Source of the DNA: CBDUSL01 sp965370265
Lineage (GTDB): Bacteria; Patescibacteriota; Patescibacteriia; JAXHNJ01
Direction of reading: 5' to 3'
Assembly (NCBI GenBank): GCA_965370265.1
Contig: CBDUSL010000005.1
Span: forward strand, 1 to 31,855
DNA: 31,855 nt
Positions 23,420 to 31,272 of this stretch are shown piece by piece. The stretch's first letter is position 1, and each line of letters begins with the position of its first letter. The position numbers were made by a program, and so were the translations under genes. The notes below the pieces were generated by a model. That model was not told the DNA's origin, searched no databases, and was given only the letters and a program-made list of their open reading frames with translations.

Positions 23420-24535
23420 TCAAATTTTTTTCACGTCTTTTAAGCTATAATGGAGGAGAGTGTTCTTATCTTTAAAATAAAATTCACCGCGTAAATTTTT
23501 GCCTTTTAAAAATAAGGGCATCCAGTAGATATCGTCAGGCCACATTTTTTGGTAGGGGATTTTATCAAAGTCAAACCATTCCGGACGCATTTCTTCCGTT
23601 TCTTTTGGCTGACCCTTAAAATCAGAGCAGCTGAATAAATGCACCTCCAGGACTTCCGGTATTCCTTCAAACTCAAAAATAAATATTCCTCTTTTTGAAA
23701 TTTCTTTTGGAATAACGCCGCATTCTTCTTTTATCTCCCGTTTTAAAGAGTCAGAAATGGTTTCTCCTTTATCCACTTTACCGCCAAACCCATTCCACCG
23801 TCCCGAACCAAAGCCCCTCTTTTTCATGCCCAGAAGAATCCTATTGTTTTTTATTATCGGACAGAGAGTAAGAACCATTTTTCTTTTTTCATACTTTTTT
23901 TTAAAATCAGAAAGGGTAAAAGATTTTTCTTTTTTGTAATTTCCGATTCGTGTTCTCTCCAAAGAAAAAAGATAACCACCTGTTTTTAATTTTTGACCTA
24001 TATCTCTGGCCAGTGAACGGACATAAAATCCCGGACCGGAAATAATTTTTAATTCTAGATAAGGCCATTTGTATTTTAAAAGGGTGATTTTTTTTACTTC
24101 CACTTGCCTTGATTTAAGCTTAAACTTTTTCCCCTTTAAGGCCATTTTATAAGCTCTTTCTCCCCTTGTTTTTATAGCACTGTAATTAGGAGGAGTCTGT
24201 TGGATTTTTCCTTTGAACGAATTAACTATTTTTTTTATTTCATCTAATTTAGGTTTTTTACTTATTTCTATTTTATTTTTTATTCCTCCAGTGTCATCAG
24301 TAGAACTATCCTCACCTAACTTTATTTTACCCAAATATTCCTTTTCTTTTTTTAATTCTATATTAAGTTTTCTAACGGCCCAGCGGCCAATCCCCACCAC
24401 TAAAATACCTTTAGCTAAAGGATCTAAGGTGCCCGCGTGTCCGATAGTTTTTATACCAGTAATTTTTCTGAGTTCGTCAATTATTCGATGAGAACTCGGC
24501 CCTTTTGATTTGTAGATACCGTGTATACCTTGCAT
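23420..24535 (-). CDS. truB: tRNA pseudouridine-55 synthase TruB fused to an MTH1-like Nudix hydrolase
   Basis: The 371-aa product joins two enzymes. Residues 1-215 are a short TruB lacking the PUA domain: GIYKSKGPSSHRIID, catalytic Asp38 in GHAGTLDPLAKGILVVGIG, then YSAIKTRGERAYKMA and GPGFYVRSLARDIG. It makes pseudouridine 55 in the tRNA T-loop. Residues 220-371 are a Nudix hydrolase with a perfect box (Gly252, Glu258, R266-E-x-x-E-E-x-G-V274) and MTH1/NUDT1 features: LLGMKKRGFGSGRWNGFGGK (Asn248) and MWPDDIYW (Trp332, Asp334, Asp335), which in human MTH1 recognise 8-oxo-dGTP. The join (DFKKKYEKRKMVLTLC) contains an A8 tract and an internal Met220, so two separate genes or an assembly indel are possible. 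The start is 3 bases after the 1189-aa gene. Confidence 0.9.
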   Translation of the reverse strand: MQGIHGIYKSKGPSSHRIIDELRKITGIKTIGHAGTLDPLAKGILVVGIGRWAVRKLNIELKKEKEYLGKIKLGEDSSTDDTGGIKNKIEISKKPKLDEIKKIVNSFKGKIQQTPPNYSAIKTRGERAYKMALKGKKFKLKSRQVEVKKITLLKYKWPYLELKIISGPGFYVRSLARDIGQKLKTGGYLFSLERTRIGNYKKEKSFTLSDFKKKYEKRKMVLTLCPIIKNNRILLGMKKRGFGSGRWNGFGGKVDKGETISDSLKREIKEECGVIPKEISKRGIFIFEFEGIPEVLEVHLFSCSDFKGQPKETEEMRPEWFDFDKIPYQKMWPDDIYWMPLFLKGKNLRGEFYFKDKNTLLHYSLKDVKKI

Positions 24536-24538
24536 GAA

Positions 24539-27500
24539 CTATTTATTTTTTTCTTTTGATTTAACTATTTCTTTGGCTCCCGATATTCTAATTCGGCCGT
24601 GTGATCTTGTTCCTCCCTCTGCGTCAACATAAATTTGTGGAGCACGGGCTCCTTTGGCGGTTAAGGTTTCTTTGTCCGGTATTGCCTCATATCCTTCGGG
24701 TAAAATACAATCATCTTTAATAAAAAGACGAAAACCATTTTTCTCCGCTTTGGCGATAGCATGAGTTAGCATTATTTGATCAACAATCCCGCTGGCCGTA
24801 CTGGCATATTTAGTCTCTAAAAACATAGCCGGGGAGCCGTCATTTGTTTCAAGGAGCCTTGTTATTCGACGGCCGATAATATTTCCTTTTTCATTTTTTG
24901 TAATAATAGCTTTAGTATTGGCTTCTGCGCAATAACCAAGAAGAGCTTGATTAATTCCTCCAGTTTCATAATGCTGACAAGAAGCAACTGGATCAGCGCC
25001 GATATGAAAACTGGTTTTAAGATCAGATGTATCCTCAGCCATTAAATTCTGAGCTGACTGATCTCCGGCTTTCAATTCACTTAAGGCGCCTTCAATTTGA
25101 GTAAAAACATTTTCTGCCTGAGGAAAATTACCTTTCAGGCGCCTGATAAATTTGGCCAATTTTTGGCTTCTTTGCTTTTTTACGCCTTCTAAAAGATAAC
25201 CTTGGGAAATTTCTTCTGTCGTAAGCATAGTAAGACGAAGGAGATCCTTTTCATCAATCAGCCTATCACGAAGTTTTTTTAATTCACTAATTTCTATTAA
25301 GGTTTTTTCTTTTTTATCCTTATCTAAATGTGTGATTCCTTCACCAAGTTCAGATAATTTCTGCCCCGTTTCTCGAATTTCTTTTTTTACTTCTTCCATA
25401 ACTTTCCTGACATCTTCTTCCTGGAGAGTTTCACTTCCCAGATCAGGGGCGCTGCTCTTAAGAACTGTTTTGATGGTAGTCGATATGTCTTTACTTGAGG
25501 TTTTTAGAGTAGTGTTAATATCGGTTTTTTCATCCCCAGACCATTCTATAAGTTGTTCTTTGTTTAATTTTTTCGGCAGTTTTCCCTCAGCTATGGTTTC
25601 TTCAAGCGGACGATCTAAGCCAAAACGCCATTTCCGGTATGTGCCTTTACCTGCTTCCTTAAATATTTCTTTAAGAAGACTTGATATCTCCGGGTTATTC
25701 TTATGTTTGTGGGCATAAGTCAATAGAGGGGCGGCTCCGCCAAAAGATTCAACCGCTTTTTCCTCTTCTTCAGGCGTTAATCCTTCTGCTTCTATAAAAT
25801 CGCTGGTCAAACGATTAAGCCTTTCTTTTAATTCAGAAGAACTTTGAGGAAACGGCTCCACTTCATTTTTTTTGCCAAAACGCTTAACCAGAACAAAGCC
25901 ATGACCGCTTTCCAGTAATTTTTTTTGTTCTTTTAATTTAGGATTTTCACTTTTTATAATTTTTAGATAATCTTCACCGTATCCTTCCTGGAGGATATTT
26001 TCAATATGCCCATAGATCAAGGCTCCTTCTCTTGCCGAGTTTGCCAATTGATCTTCTGTTTTAGATGATTTTATCTTTTTGAAAGCTTCTTTAATAAGAT
26101 TGGGAGCGAAAGCAATTTTTTGTTCATCTTCTAAAGCCCTATCAATAATTTCCTCTTTTGAAATTTCTGGAAGAAATTTCTTTATTTGCTCTTCTTTACC
26201 GGTTGCCAAAGCCGGATTAGATTGAATTAAAGATTTTATAAATTCAACACGTTCAGATTCTTCGATATGATAAGCAATAGTATCAATCCGGTCGAGAGTA
26301 AACATGGGTTGATTTTTAGCAATTTCCTTTATAATTTTTTGGGTGCTTTCTTTTGAAATAATTTCTGACCAGTTATTGACTGCCTCAAGGCCTGCAATTT
26401 CGTTTAGACTTATTAAATTTCTAATAAACGGTTCACGTTCCTGAGCTGGAATTAAGTAGGAATATTGATAGAAATTATAAATTGCTTCATCCGGGGCACG
26501 TTCAACAAAACGCCGGATAAATTTTTCTAATCCCTTATCTCCACCCAGAACATCTCTTAATTTGTCAAGGGCCCAAAAAGCACGGGAAGGCTCAAGGTCT
26601 GATTTTTTAAAGATAAACTCTTCTATTTCCTCGGGGGGAATAATCTCGCGTAATAGATCACCACAAGAGTCTTTCTCTAAGTAAGATTGAAGGAAATAGC
26701 TAAAAGACCGGCTATCCATTATCATTTCGCGGGCAAATTTTCTTCGTTCCTCTTCACTTATATCAGTCAGTTCATCAATTATTTCAGGGCTTCTTGATAC
26801 TATGTCTGGAGTTCTTTCAATAAGATTTCTGATAAAACCCGGTTTTTCGTTTTCGGGGATATTTTTCAAAATATTTTTATAATCGGAAAGAGCAAGCTCG
26901 GGGTCGCGCTCTATTATCATTTCACTTAACATTTTTAGATGTTCAGGATTTAAGCCAGCCTCTTTTTTAATATGCCTATAATCAAACTCATTAATAGACC
27001 GAGTATTTGTTTTTACCCATTGCTCAAATAGTCTAAGATATTCTTCTTGACCGATTATTGCATGAGCCTCTTTAGGGTTTATTATAATAGTATAAGGTTC
27101 TTCCTCAATAATCTTTTTAATGATATTTTCTTTCCACTGGGAACCCAGGAACTGTTCGTATTTTTCTAAGGATTCTTTAAAAGCGTAACTTGGAAAAACC
27201 CCATTCGTGTCGCCGGACTCTATTCTTCGGCCAATTAATTTAATAAGTAATTTTTTATCCTCGTCGCTTGAAAATAATTTTAAATATTTCTCCTCTCCCG
27301 GCTCATTTGTATAGGTAACATCACCGGAGAGATATTTTAAAAAGGAACTTTTTGCTTCTTCAGGAGTAACCAAACCTTCAGCCAGATATTTATCTATATC
27401 CGGAGTTACATATTTTTCAACAGTTTTTATAGCCAGGACTTTTTTTAAATCAGGGTCTAATTTTTCCCTTACTTCGTCTTGGTTCAAAATTGTGTGGCAA

Positions 27501-28108
27501 AGATAATATGAATCTTGCCGGGAAATATTTTTTACGAGTGAACTTAATTCTTCCCTGCTATAAAGATCGGCAACATTTTTAAGGTGAAAAGCAACATCGC
27601 GCGGAGATTTTTCGCTGGCTTTATTAATTATTTCTTTTATTTCTTCGGGTTTAAAAAGAGGGCGCAGGTATTCTATCGAATGAAGAATGGCGGAGGGGCG
27701 TTCTTCCTTTAGCGTTTTAAAAAGTTTATAAAAAGAATCTGTATTATTTTTTGCATTTTCAAGTTCTTCGTCCGAAAAAAACTTATCCCCGATGTTTCCT
27801 TCCTGGACTCTTTTTAAAATCTTTTTTCTCAATGGCACTGGCCCGCTTTCTTCAGGATTATTTAGCCCTTCGTTTTTGTAGTATTCATATGTTTCTTTTT
27901 TCATCTTTCTAAGCCCTTCAACATATGAATTAAGATACTTTTTAAGCTCTGGTTTTTCTTCTATTCTTTTTTGAAATTCTTCCTTAGAAAGGGAAAAGGT
28001 TTTACTATCTATTTCTGGCATTTTTTCCTCAAAACCGACTGTTTTTTGAGCAGCCACAAAACGATATTCTTCTTCGATTTGTTCAGGTGATTTTGGTCTA
28101 AAACGCAT
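24539..28108 (-). CDS. Giant cytoplasmic helical-repeat protein of unknown function
   Basis: I do not recognise a family for this 1189-aa protein. There is no signal peptide or membrane segment. Residues about 100-700 are alpha-helical repeats of roughly 35-45 residues with a recurrent pattern of Phe-Ile-x-x-Leu-Ile, an acidic/Pro turn (RTPD, RAPDE, SNPAL) and a helix ending in E-E/S-E, similar in style to HEAT/ARM solenoids. Residues about 900-970 look like a coiled coil (RKVMEEVKKEIRETGQKLSE). About residues 1030-1170 form a distinct alpha/beta domain with SCQHYETGGINQALLGYC, GNIIGRRITRLL and a C-terminal GGTRSHGRIRISGAKE. It is transcribed divergently from 28258 and 3 bases ahead of truB, so the two are co-expressed. 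A scaffold or interaction role is only a guess. Confidence 0.8.
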   Translation of the reverse strand: MRFRPKSPEQIEEEYRFVAAQKTVGFEEKMPEIDSKTFSLSKEEFQKRIEEKPELKKYLNSYVEGLRKMKKETYEYYKNEGLNNPEESGPVPLRKKILKRVQEGNIGDKFFSDEELENAKNNTDSFYKLFKTLKEERPSAILHSIEYLRPLFKPEEIKEIINKASEKSPRDVAFHLKNVADLYSREELSSLVKNISRQDSYYLCHTILNQDEVREKLDPDLKKVLAIKTVEKYVTPDIDKYLAEGLVTPEEAKSSFLKYLSGDVTYTNEPGEEKYLKLFSSDEDKKLLIKLIGRRIESGDTNGVFPSYAFKESLEKYEQFLGSQWKENIIKKIIEEEPYTIIINPKEAHAIIGQEEYLRLFEQWVKTNTRSINEFDYRHIKKEAGLNPEHLKMLSEMIIERDPELALSDYKNILKNIPENEKPGFIRNLIERTPDIVSRSPEIIDELTDISEEERRKFAREMIMDSRSFSYFLQSYLEKDSCGDLLREIIPPEEIEEFIFKKSDLEPSRAFWALDKLRDVLGGDKGLEKFIRRFVERAPDEAIYNFYQYSYLIPAQEREPFIRNLISLNEIAGLEAVNNWSEIISKESTQKIIKEIAKNQPMFTLDRIDTIAYHIEESERVEFIKSLIQSNPALATGKEEQIKKFLPEISKEEIIDRALEDEQKIAFAPNLIKEAFKKIKSSKTEDQLANSAREGALIYGHIENILQEGYGEDYLKIIKSENPKLKEQKKLLESGHGFVLVKRFGKKNEVEPFPQSSSELKERLNRLTSDFIEAEGLTPEEEEKAVESFGGAAPLLTYAHKHKNNPEISSLLKEIFKEAGKGTYRKWRFGLDRPLEETIAEGKLPKKLNKEQLIEWSGDEKTDINTTLKTSSKDISTTIKTVLKSSAPDLGSETLQEEDVRKVMEEVKKEIRETGQKLSELGEGITHLDKDKKEKTLIEISELKKLRDRLIDEKDLLRLTMLTTEEISQGYLLEGVKKQRSQKLAKFIRRLKGNFPQAENVFTQIEGALSELKAGDQSAQNLMAEDTSDLKTSFHIGADPVASCQHYETGGINQALLGYCAEANTKAIITKNEKGNIIGRRITRLLETNDGSPAMFLETKYASTASGIVDQIMLTHAIAKAEKNGFRLFIKDDCILPEGYEAIPDKETLTAKGARAPQIYVDAEGGTRSHGRIRISGAKEIVKSKEKNK

Positions 28109-28119
28109 ATATTTACCTT

Positions 28120-28125
28120 ATTATA
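28120..28125 (-). promoter_or_regulatory. -10 element for the 1189-aa gene, nearly leaderless
   Basis: On the minus strand TATAAT occupies 28125-28120, giving a start near 28113, about 5 bases before the ATG at 28108. No good -35 is seen. Confidence 0.45.
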
Positions 28126-28210
28126 ACGATAGAGAAAAGTAAAGTAATTATATAAATTATCCCGCGCATATATATTATTCTACTTTAATTATCATAAGAA
28201 GACAATTTTA

Positions 28211-28219
28211 TGATATAAT
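28211..28219 (+). promoter_or_regulatory. Extended -10 promoter for the 116-aa gene and RdgB
   Basis: TGA-TATAAT with the hexamer at 28214-28219; predicted start near 28226, leader about 32 bases. It is arranged back to back with the -10 element at 28120-28125. Confidence 0.55.
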
Positions 28220-28257
28220 AAATTTGATAAGTATTATTCAATAATTTACAAAATACT

Positions 28258-28608
28258 ATGGAAAAAATTTACGGAATTGACCCAACCGAAAAAGTAACTC
28301 CTGAAGGGATTAGAGACGCTATTATGGCCTGTTTTAAACAAGCGCATGGAGAGTTTCAAAAAGAAGTGATTGAGAGTGTGGGGATTATTTTTGAGGAAGG
28401 AGAAAAAGAAAAAGCGGTTTATGATTATATTAAGCAGGTGGTAAGAAAGGCTTTTTCAGACACTGGCGGAAATTTTGCAAATCCGAACAAGGAATCAATT
28501 ATAAAAGCAATAGGCTGGTTGGCCGATTTTTCCAAAAATTTTCGGGATCAGGAAACCATAAAAAAACATTATTCCGAAATAATGCAATTAGTAGATAAGT
28601 TAGATTGA
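28258..28608 (+). CDS. Conserved-looking hypothetical protein, 116 aa
   Basis: I do not recognise this protein. It is soluble, mainly alpha-helical and acidic, with aromatic/Gly turns (DTGGNFANPNKESIIKAIGWLADFSKNF at 74-101). There is no signal peptide, membrane segment or Cys. It is preceded by its own extended -10 promoter and ends 2 bases before the RdgB start, so the two form an operon. Length, normal codon use and the promoter support a real gene. A role linked to nucleotide metabolism is only suggested by the neighbour. Confidence 0.7.
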   Translation: MEKIYGIDPTEKVTPEGIRDAIMACFKQAHGEFQKEVIESVGIIFEEGEKEKAVYDYIKQVVRKAFSDTGGNFANPNKESIIKAIGWLADFSKNFRDQETIKKHYSEIMQLVDKLD

Positions 28609-28610
28609 TT

Positions 28611-29240
28611 ATGAAATTAATACTTGCCACCAAAAATTCTGGGAAGATTGATGAAATTAAGAAGATACTAAGTGATTTAGATATTCAGATATTGAGTGCA
28701 GAAGAAGTAGGAATAAAAAATGATATCGTTGAAGATGGAAAAACATTTAAAGAAAACGCCTTGAAAAAGGCATCTTTTGTTTTATTGAAAACTGGAGAAT
28801 GGACAATGGCTGATGATTCGGGCATTTGTATTAATAAGCTTAGCGGCTTGCCAGGAGTTAAATCAGCCCGTTGGACAGGGAAATCAAGAAACGGCAAGGA
28901 AATGGTTAGTAAGACTCTCAATAAATTGAAAGATATAAAAAGTCGACAAGCTTATTTTGAATGTACCGTGGCTTTGATCAATCCAAAAGGAAAACACTGG
29001 TTTTTTACCGGTAGAATATACGGACGGGTCACAAAAGAACCGAAAGGAAAAATTGATTCAAAACTTCCTTATGATGTATTATTTGTTCCACAGGGACATA
29101 AAAAAACTTTTGCCGAAATGACAAAAGAAGGTAAAAATAAAATTAGCCATCGGGGAATAGCCCTTAGGAAATTAATGGAGTTTATTAAAAATGAAATTAA
29201 TTCCGGCCCCAAATTGCATCCAGGATTTTCATGCGGGTAA
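28611..29240 (+). CDS. rdgB: RdgB/HAM1 family non-canonical purine NTP pyrophosphatase
   Basis: The 209-aa product has the Ham1 signature: LATKNSGKIDEIKKIL at the N-terminus, VEDGKTFKENALKKA, the metal-binding ADDSGI, LPGVKSARWTG, LPYDVLFVPQGHKKTFAEM and the base-recognition SHRGIALRKL. It hydrolyses ITP, XTP and their deoxy forms to monophosphates, keeping deaminated purines out of DNA and RNA. I use the ATG at 28611 rather than a TTG six bases upstream. The last 44 bases overlap the 3' end of the minus-strand permease gene; the C-terminal tail after MEFIKN (NSGPKLHPGFSCG) is probably dispensable. Confidence 0.92.
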   Translation: MKLILATKNSGKIDEIKKILSDLDIQILSAEEVGIKNDIVEDGKTFKENALKKASFVLLKTGEWTMADDSGICINKLSGLPGVKSARWTGKSRNGKEMVSKTLNKLKDIKSRQAYFECTVALINPKGKHWFFTGRIYGRVTKEPKGKIDSKLPYDVLFVPQGHKKTFAEMTKEGKNKISHRGIALRKLMEFIKNEINSGPKLHPGFSCG

Positions 29241-30402
29241 CCATAAAAGCAGGGATAAGACCGGAGAGAATGGCAACCCAGATAATAGTTTCCAGGCGGA
29301 TAATATACTCGGCCGGGCTAACTACCAGATTCGCATCGCCAATCGGCAGTTCAAAAGGGAAAGCGTTAAAATAGGGGACCAGAATGCCGTAAAATATGGC
29401 GGTACCCAGGAGCACGCCTGAAACCGAATAAATAGAAGTTTGGATAATATAAGCAGTCCGGATAATATAGGGTTTTATTCCAATAGCTCTGATAATGCCG
29501 ATCTGCCTTTTTTTGTTGTTAATATCAATATAAATAACGATGAAGATAGTGACGGCCGCGATTAAGGTACCGACAATAGTGAGCAGGACATTAATACTTA
29601 AAAAACTGCTGGAGACAGTATCCATTAACCCGGAAACATCCTCCCAAGTGACAAAAGTTTCGTCTATGCCTTTGGCTTTTATTTTTGCAATTGCCTCCTC
29701 CCCGTCTCTTTCATTAAGGCGGACAATTATTGAAGTCGCTTTGTTTTCTGAAGAAGAATCTATTTCCTGCCAGGCTTTTTGGGTGATAAAAGCTCTTTGA
29801 TCGGTGTCAATAAATTTGGTAAAGAAAATGCCTTTTATCTCAAATTCTTTGGTTGTTTGCCCTAAATTTAAACTAACTTTATCTCCTACTGAAGCGTCTT
29901 TAAAAGAAAAGGCGTCCATTTCCACATCTTCACCTCCGGCAATCTGGCGGCCAATTATTATTTTATCGGTATCTTCAGGGGACAGGTATTCTCCGCTGGT
30001 CATTTTTTCATGGACATTTGTCACGGTTTTTTCTTTTTCGGGATCAATGGCGATAATCGGCCAGCTGCCTTTAATCCGATTATATTCCAGGCGGCCGGAA
30101 ACATATGTTTGGCTGCTGACACCGGTTACTTTTTCTACTCCTTCAATTTTGTTTACTATTTCGTCAGAATTTTCTATAAAGTCATTTCCCGTTTTAGGGG
30201 TAATCATAATATGGCCGGTGTAAGTGTCGATTATCTGTTCTTCGGAAGCCTGGATAATTCCATTGAAAAGAGAAGTAATAAAAATGAGATTAATAAAAGC
30301 AATGGCCATTAAAAAAATTATCAGGAACAAGGTCCATTTGTTTCCTTTTCTTAAGTATTTCCACATTAGGAAAAAAGGTATTTTTAATTCGTATTTAGTC
30401 AT
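29197..30402 (-). CDS. FtsX/MacB/LolC-type ABC transporter permease
   Basis: The 401-aa membrane protein has one N-terminal helix (about 24-46, LFLIIFLMAIAFINLIFITSLF), a large extracytoplasmic MacB-type domain (about 50-255), then three helices (about 272-296, 317-340, 372-390) with the FtsX-like motif NNKKRQIGIIRAIGIKPY. Such permeases form dimers that transmit force across the membrane to export or extract peptides, lipoproteins or drugs. Its ATG overlaps the stop of the ATPase gene by 4 bases, making a clear operon. CPR cells are thought to lack a classical outer membrane, so true Lol function is unlikely; the substrate is unknown. Confidence 0.9.
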   Translation of the reverse strand: MTKYELKIPFFLMWKYLRKGNKWTLFLIIFLMAIAFINLIFITSLFNGIIQASEEQIIDTYTGHIMITPKTGNDFIENSDEIVNKIEGVEKVTGVSSQTYVSGRLEYNRIKGSWPIIAIDPEKEKTVTNVHEKMTSGEYLSPEDTDKIIIGRQIAGGEDVEMDAFSFKDASVGDKVSLNLGQTTKEFEIKGIFFTKFIDTDQRAFITQKAWQEIDSSSENKATSIIVRLNERDGEEAIAKIKAKGIDETFVTWEDVSGLMDTVSSSFLSINVLLTIVGTLIAAVTIFIVIYIDINNKKRQIGIIRAIGIKPYIIRTAYIIQTSIYSVSGVLLGTAIFYGILVPYFNAFPFELPIGDANLVVSPAEYIIRLETIIWVAILSGLIPAFMVTRMKILDAIWGRN

Positions 30403-31073
30403 GCTATTTTTCCGTCAGCGAGTCTAATTATTCGATTGGCATAAACTTCTTCTTCCGGCTCATGTGTAACCATTATAATGGTATGGTTTCCTTCTTGGCT
30501 AAGCTTTTTAAATATTTCCATGACTTCATGACCGGCGGTCGTATCCAAATTAGCAGTTGGCTCATCGGCAAAAAGAATTTCCGGATCATTAACCAGTGAC
30601 CTGGCAATGGCTACTTTTTGTTGTTCTCCGCCGGAAAGCTGAGAAGGAAGATTATTTAATTTATCTTTCAACTCCATTTTTTCTAAAAGCTCTTTAGCTC
30701 TTTTCCGGCAGTCTTTGATGGGCCTTAGCATCATCGCCGGCAGCATCACGTTTTCTAAGGCAGAGAGCTCGGCAATCAAGGCGTATTCCTGAAAAATATA
30801 ACCAAGCCGGGTTAAGCGCAGTTTCCGCCTTTTCTTTGTCTGCATGCGGGAAACTTCTTTATCTTTTAGAAAAATATCCCCGGAATTAGGCCGGTCAATC
30901 AGAGCTAGCTGCCTCATCAGGGTTGATTTGCCGGAGCCATTTCGGCCGGTAATAATCAAAAAATCCCCTTCATTTATCTCCAGGGAAACACCGTTTAAAG
31001 CCGGCACTTCTACCTCGCCTAGCTTGTAAATCTTGGTGATATTATTTACTTTGATTAATGTTTTTTCAGACAT
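30399..31073 (-). CDS. ABC transporter ATP-binding protein (LolD/MacB-type)
   Basis: The 224-aa ATPase has Walker A TGRNGSGKST (Lys49), Q-loop FQEYALIAELSALENVMLP, signature LSGGEQQKVAIARS, Walker B ILFADEPTANLD and the H-loop VTHEPEEE. The YKLGEVEVPALNGVSLEI start is typical of the LolD/MacB/FtsE-like group that powers FtsX-type permeases. Motifs are complete. The adjacent permease is its obvious partner. A consensus promoter lies just upstream on the minus strand. Confidence 0.95.
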   Translation of the reverse strand: MSEKTLIKVNNITKIYKLGEVEVPALNGVSLEINEGDFLIITGRNGSGKSTLMRQLALIDRPNSGDIFLKDKEVSRMQTKKRRKLRLTRLGYIFQEYALIAELSALENVMLPAMMLRPIKDCRKRAKELLEKMELKDKLNNLPSQLSGGEQQKVAIARSLVNDPEILFADEPTANLDTTAGHEVMEIFKKLSQEGNHTIIMVTHEPEEEVYANRIIRLADGKIA

Positions 31074-31096
31074 AAAAAAATAGACTTTACGTCTTC

Positions 31097-31124
31097 ATTA
31101 TAACTAAAATCTACTAGAAGTCAA
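31097..31124 (-). promoter_or_regulatory. Promoter of the ABC transporter operon
   Basis: On the minus strand: TTGACT (31124-31119), a 16-base spacer and TATAAT (31102-31097). The predicted start near 31090 leaves about 17 bases to the ATG at 31073. Confidence 0.7.
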
Positions 31125-31136
31125 TTCATATTTGGT

Positions 31137-31175
31137 TATTAAAAAACCCCTGAACTGGTTAAGCCAGGGGATTTT
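31137..31175. terminator. Bidirectional intrinsic terminator
   Basis: CCCCTG (31147-31152) pairs with CAGGGG (31165-31170) over a 12-base loop that can itself form CTGG/CCAG pairing. A tracts on the left and T tracts on the right make it work on both strands. On the minus strand it ends transcription coming from rpmB, tRNA-Pro and the micro-ORF at 31184-31228, just before the ABC operon promoter. Confidence 0.8.
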
Positions 31176-31183
31176 TATTTTAT

Positions 31184-31228
31184 TTATGAGCAGCCTTCAC
31201 AGCCGCCGCAAGGGGGGTCTAATCTCAT
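31184..31228 (-). CDS. Candidate 14-codon Cys-rich micro-ORF
   Basis: On the minus strand ATG to TAA encodes MRLDPPCGGCEGCS, with three Cys in a CxxCxxC pattern. An in-frame TAA lies 18 bases before the ATG, so no longer ORF is hidden. It sits about 45 bases downstream of the tRNA-Pro 3' end and 14 bases before a strong terminator, and is more GC-rich than its surroundings. No Shine-Dalgarno is seen, which is common in this window. It could be a small metal-binding or precursor peptide, or chance coding in a tRNA trailer. Confidence 0.35.
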   Translation of the reverse strand: MRLDPPCGGCEGCS

Positions 31229-31272
31229 AATATTTGTTAGTCTTAATTATTATTTTTTATTGATATAAATTG

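Noticed and set aside
23757..24491. Plus-strand open frames opposite truB
   Set aside because: They are shadows of the TruB-Nudix gene, rich in Phe/Ser from reversed Lys/Glu codons.
29540..30427. Plus-strand open frames across the ABC permease
   Set aside because: They are antisense to a gene with clear FtsX-like features; no homologous motifs.
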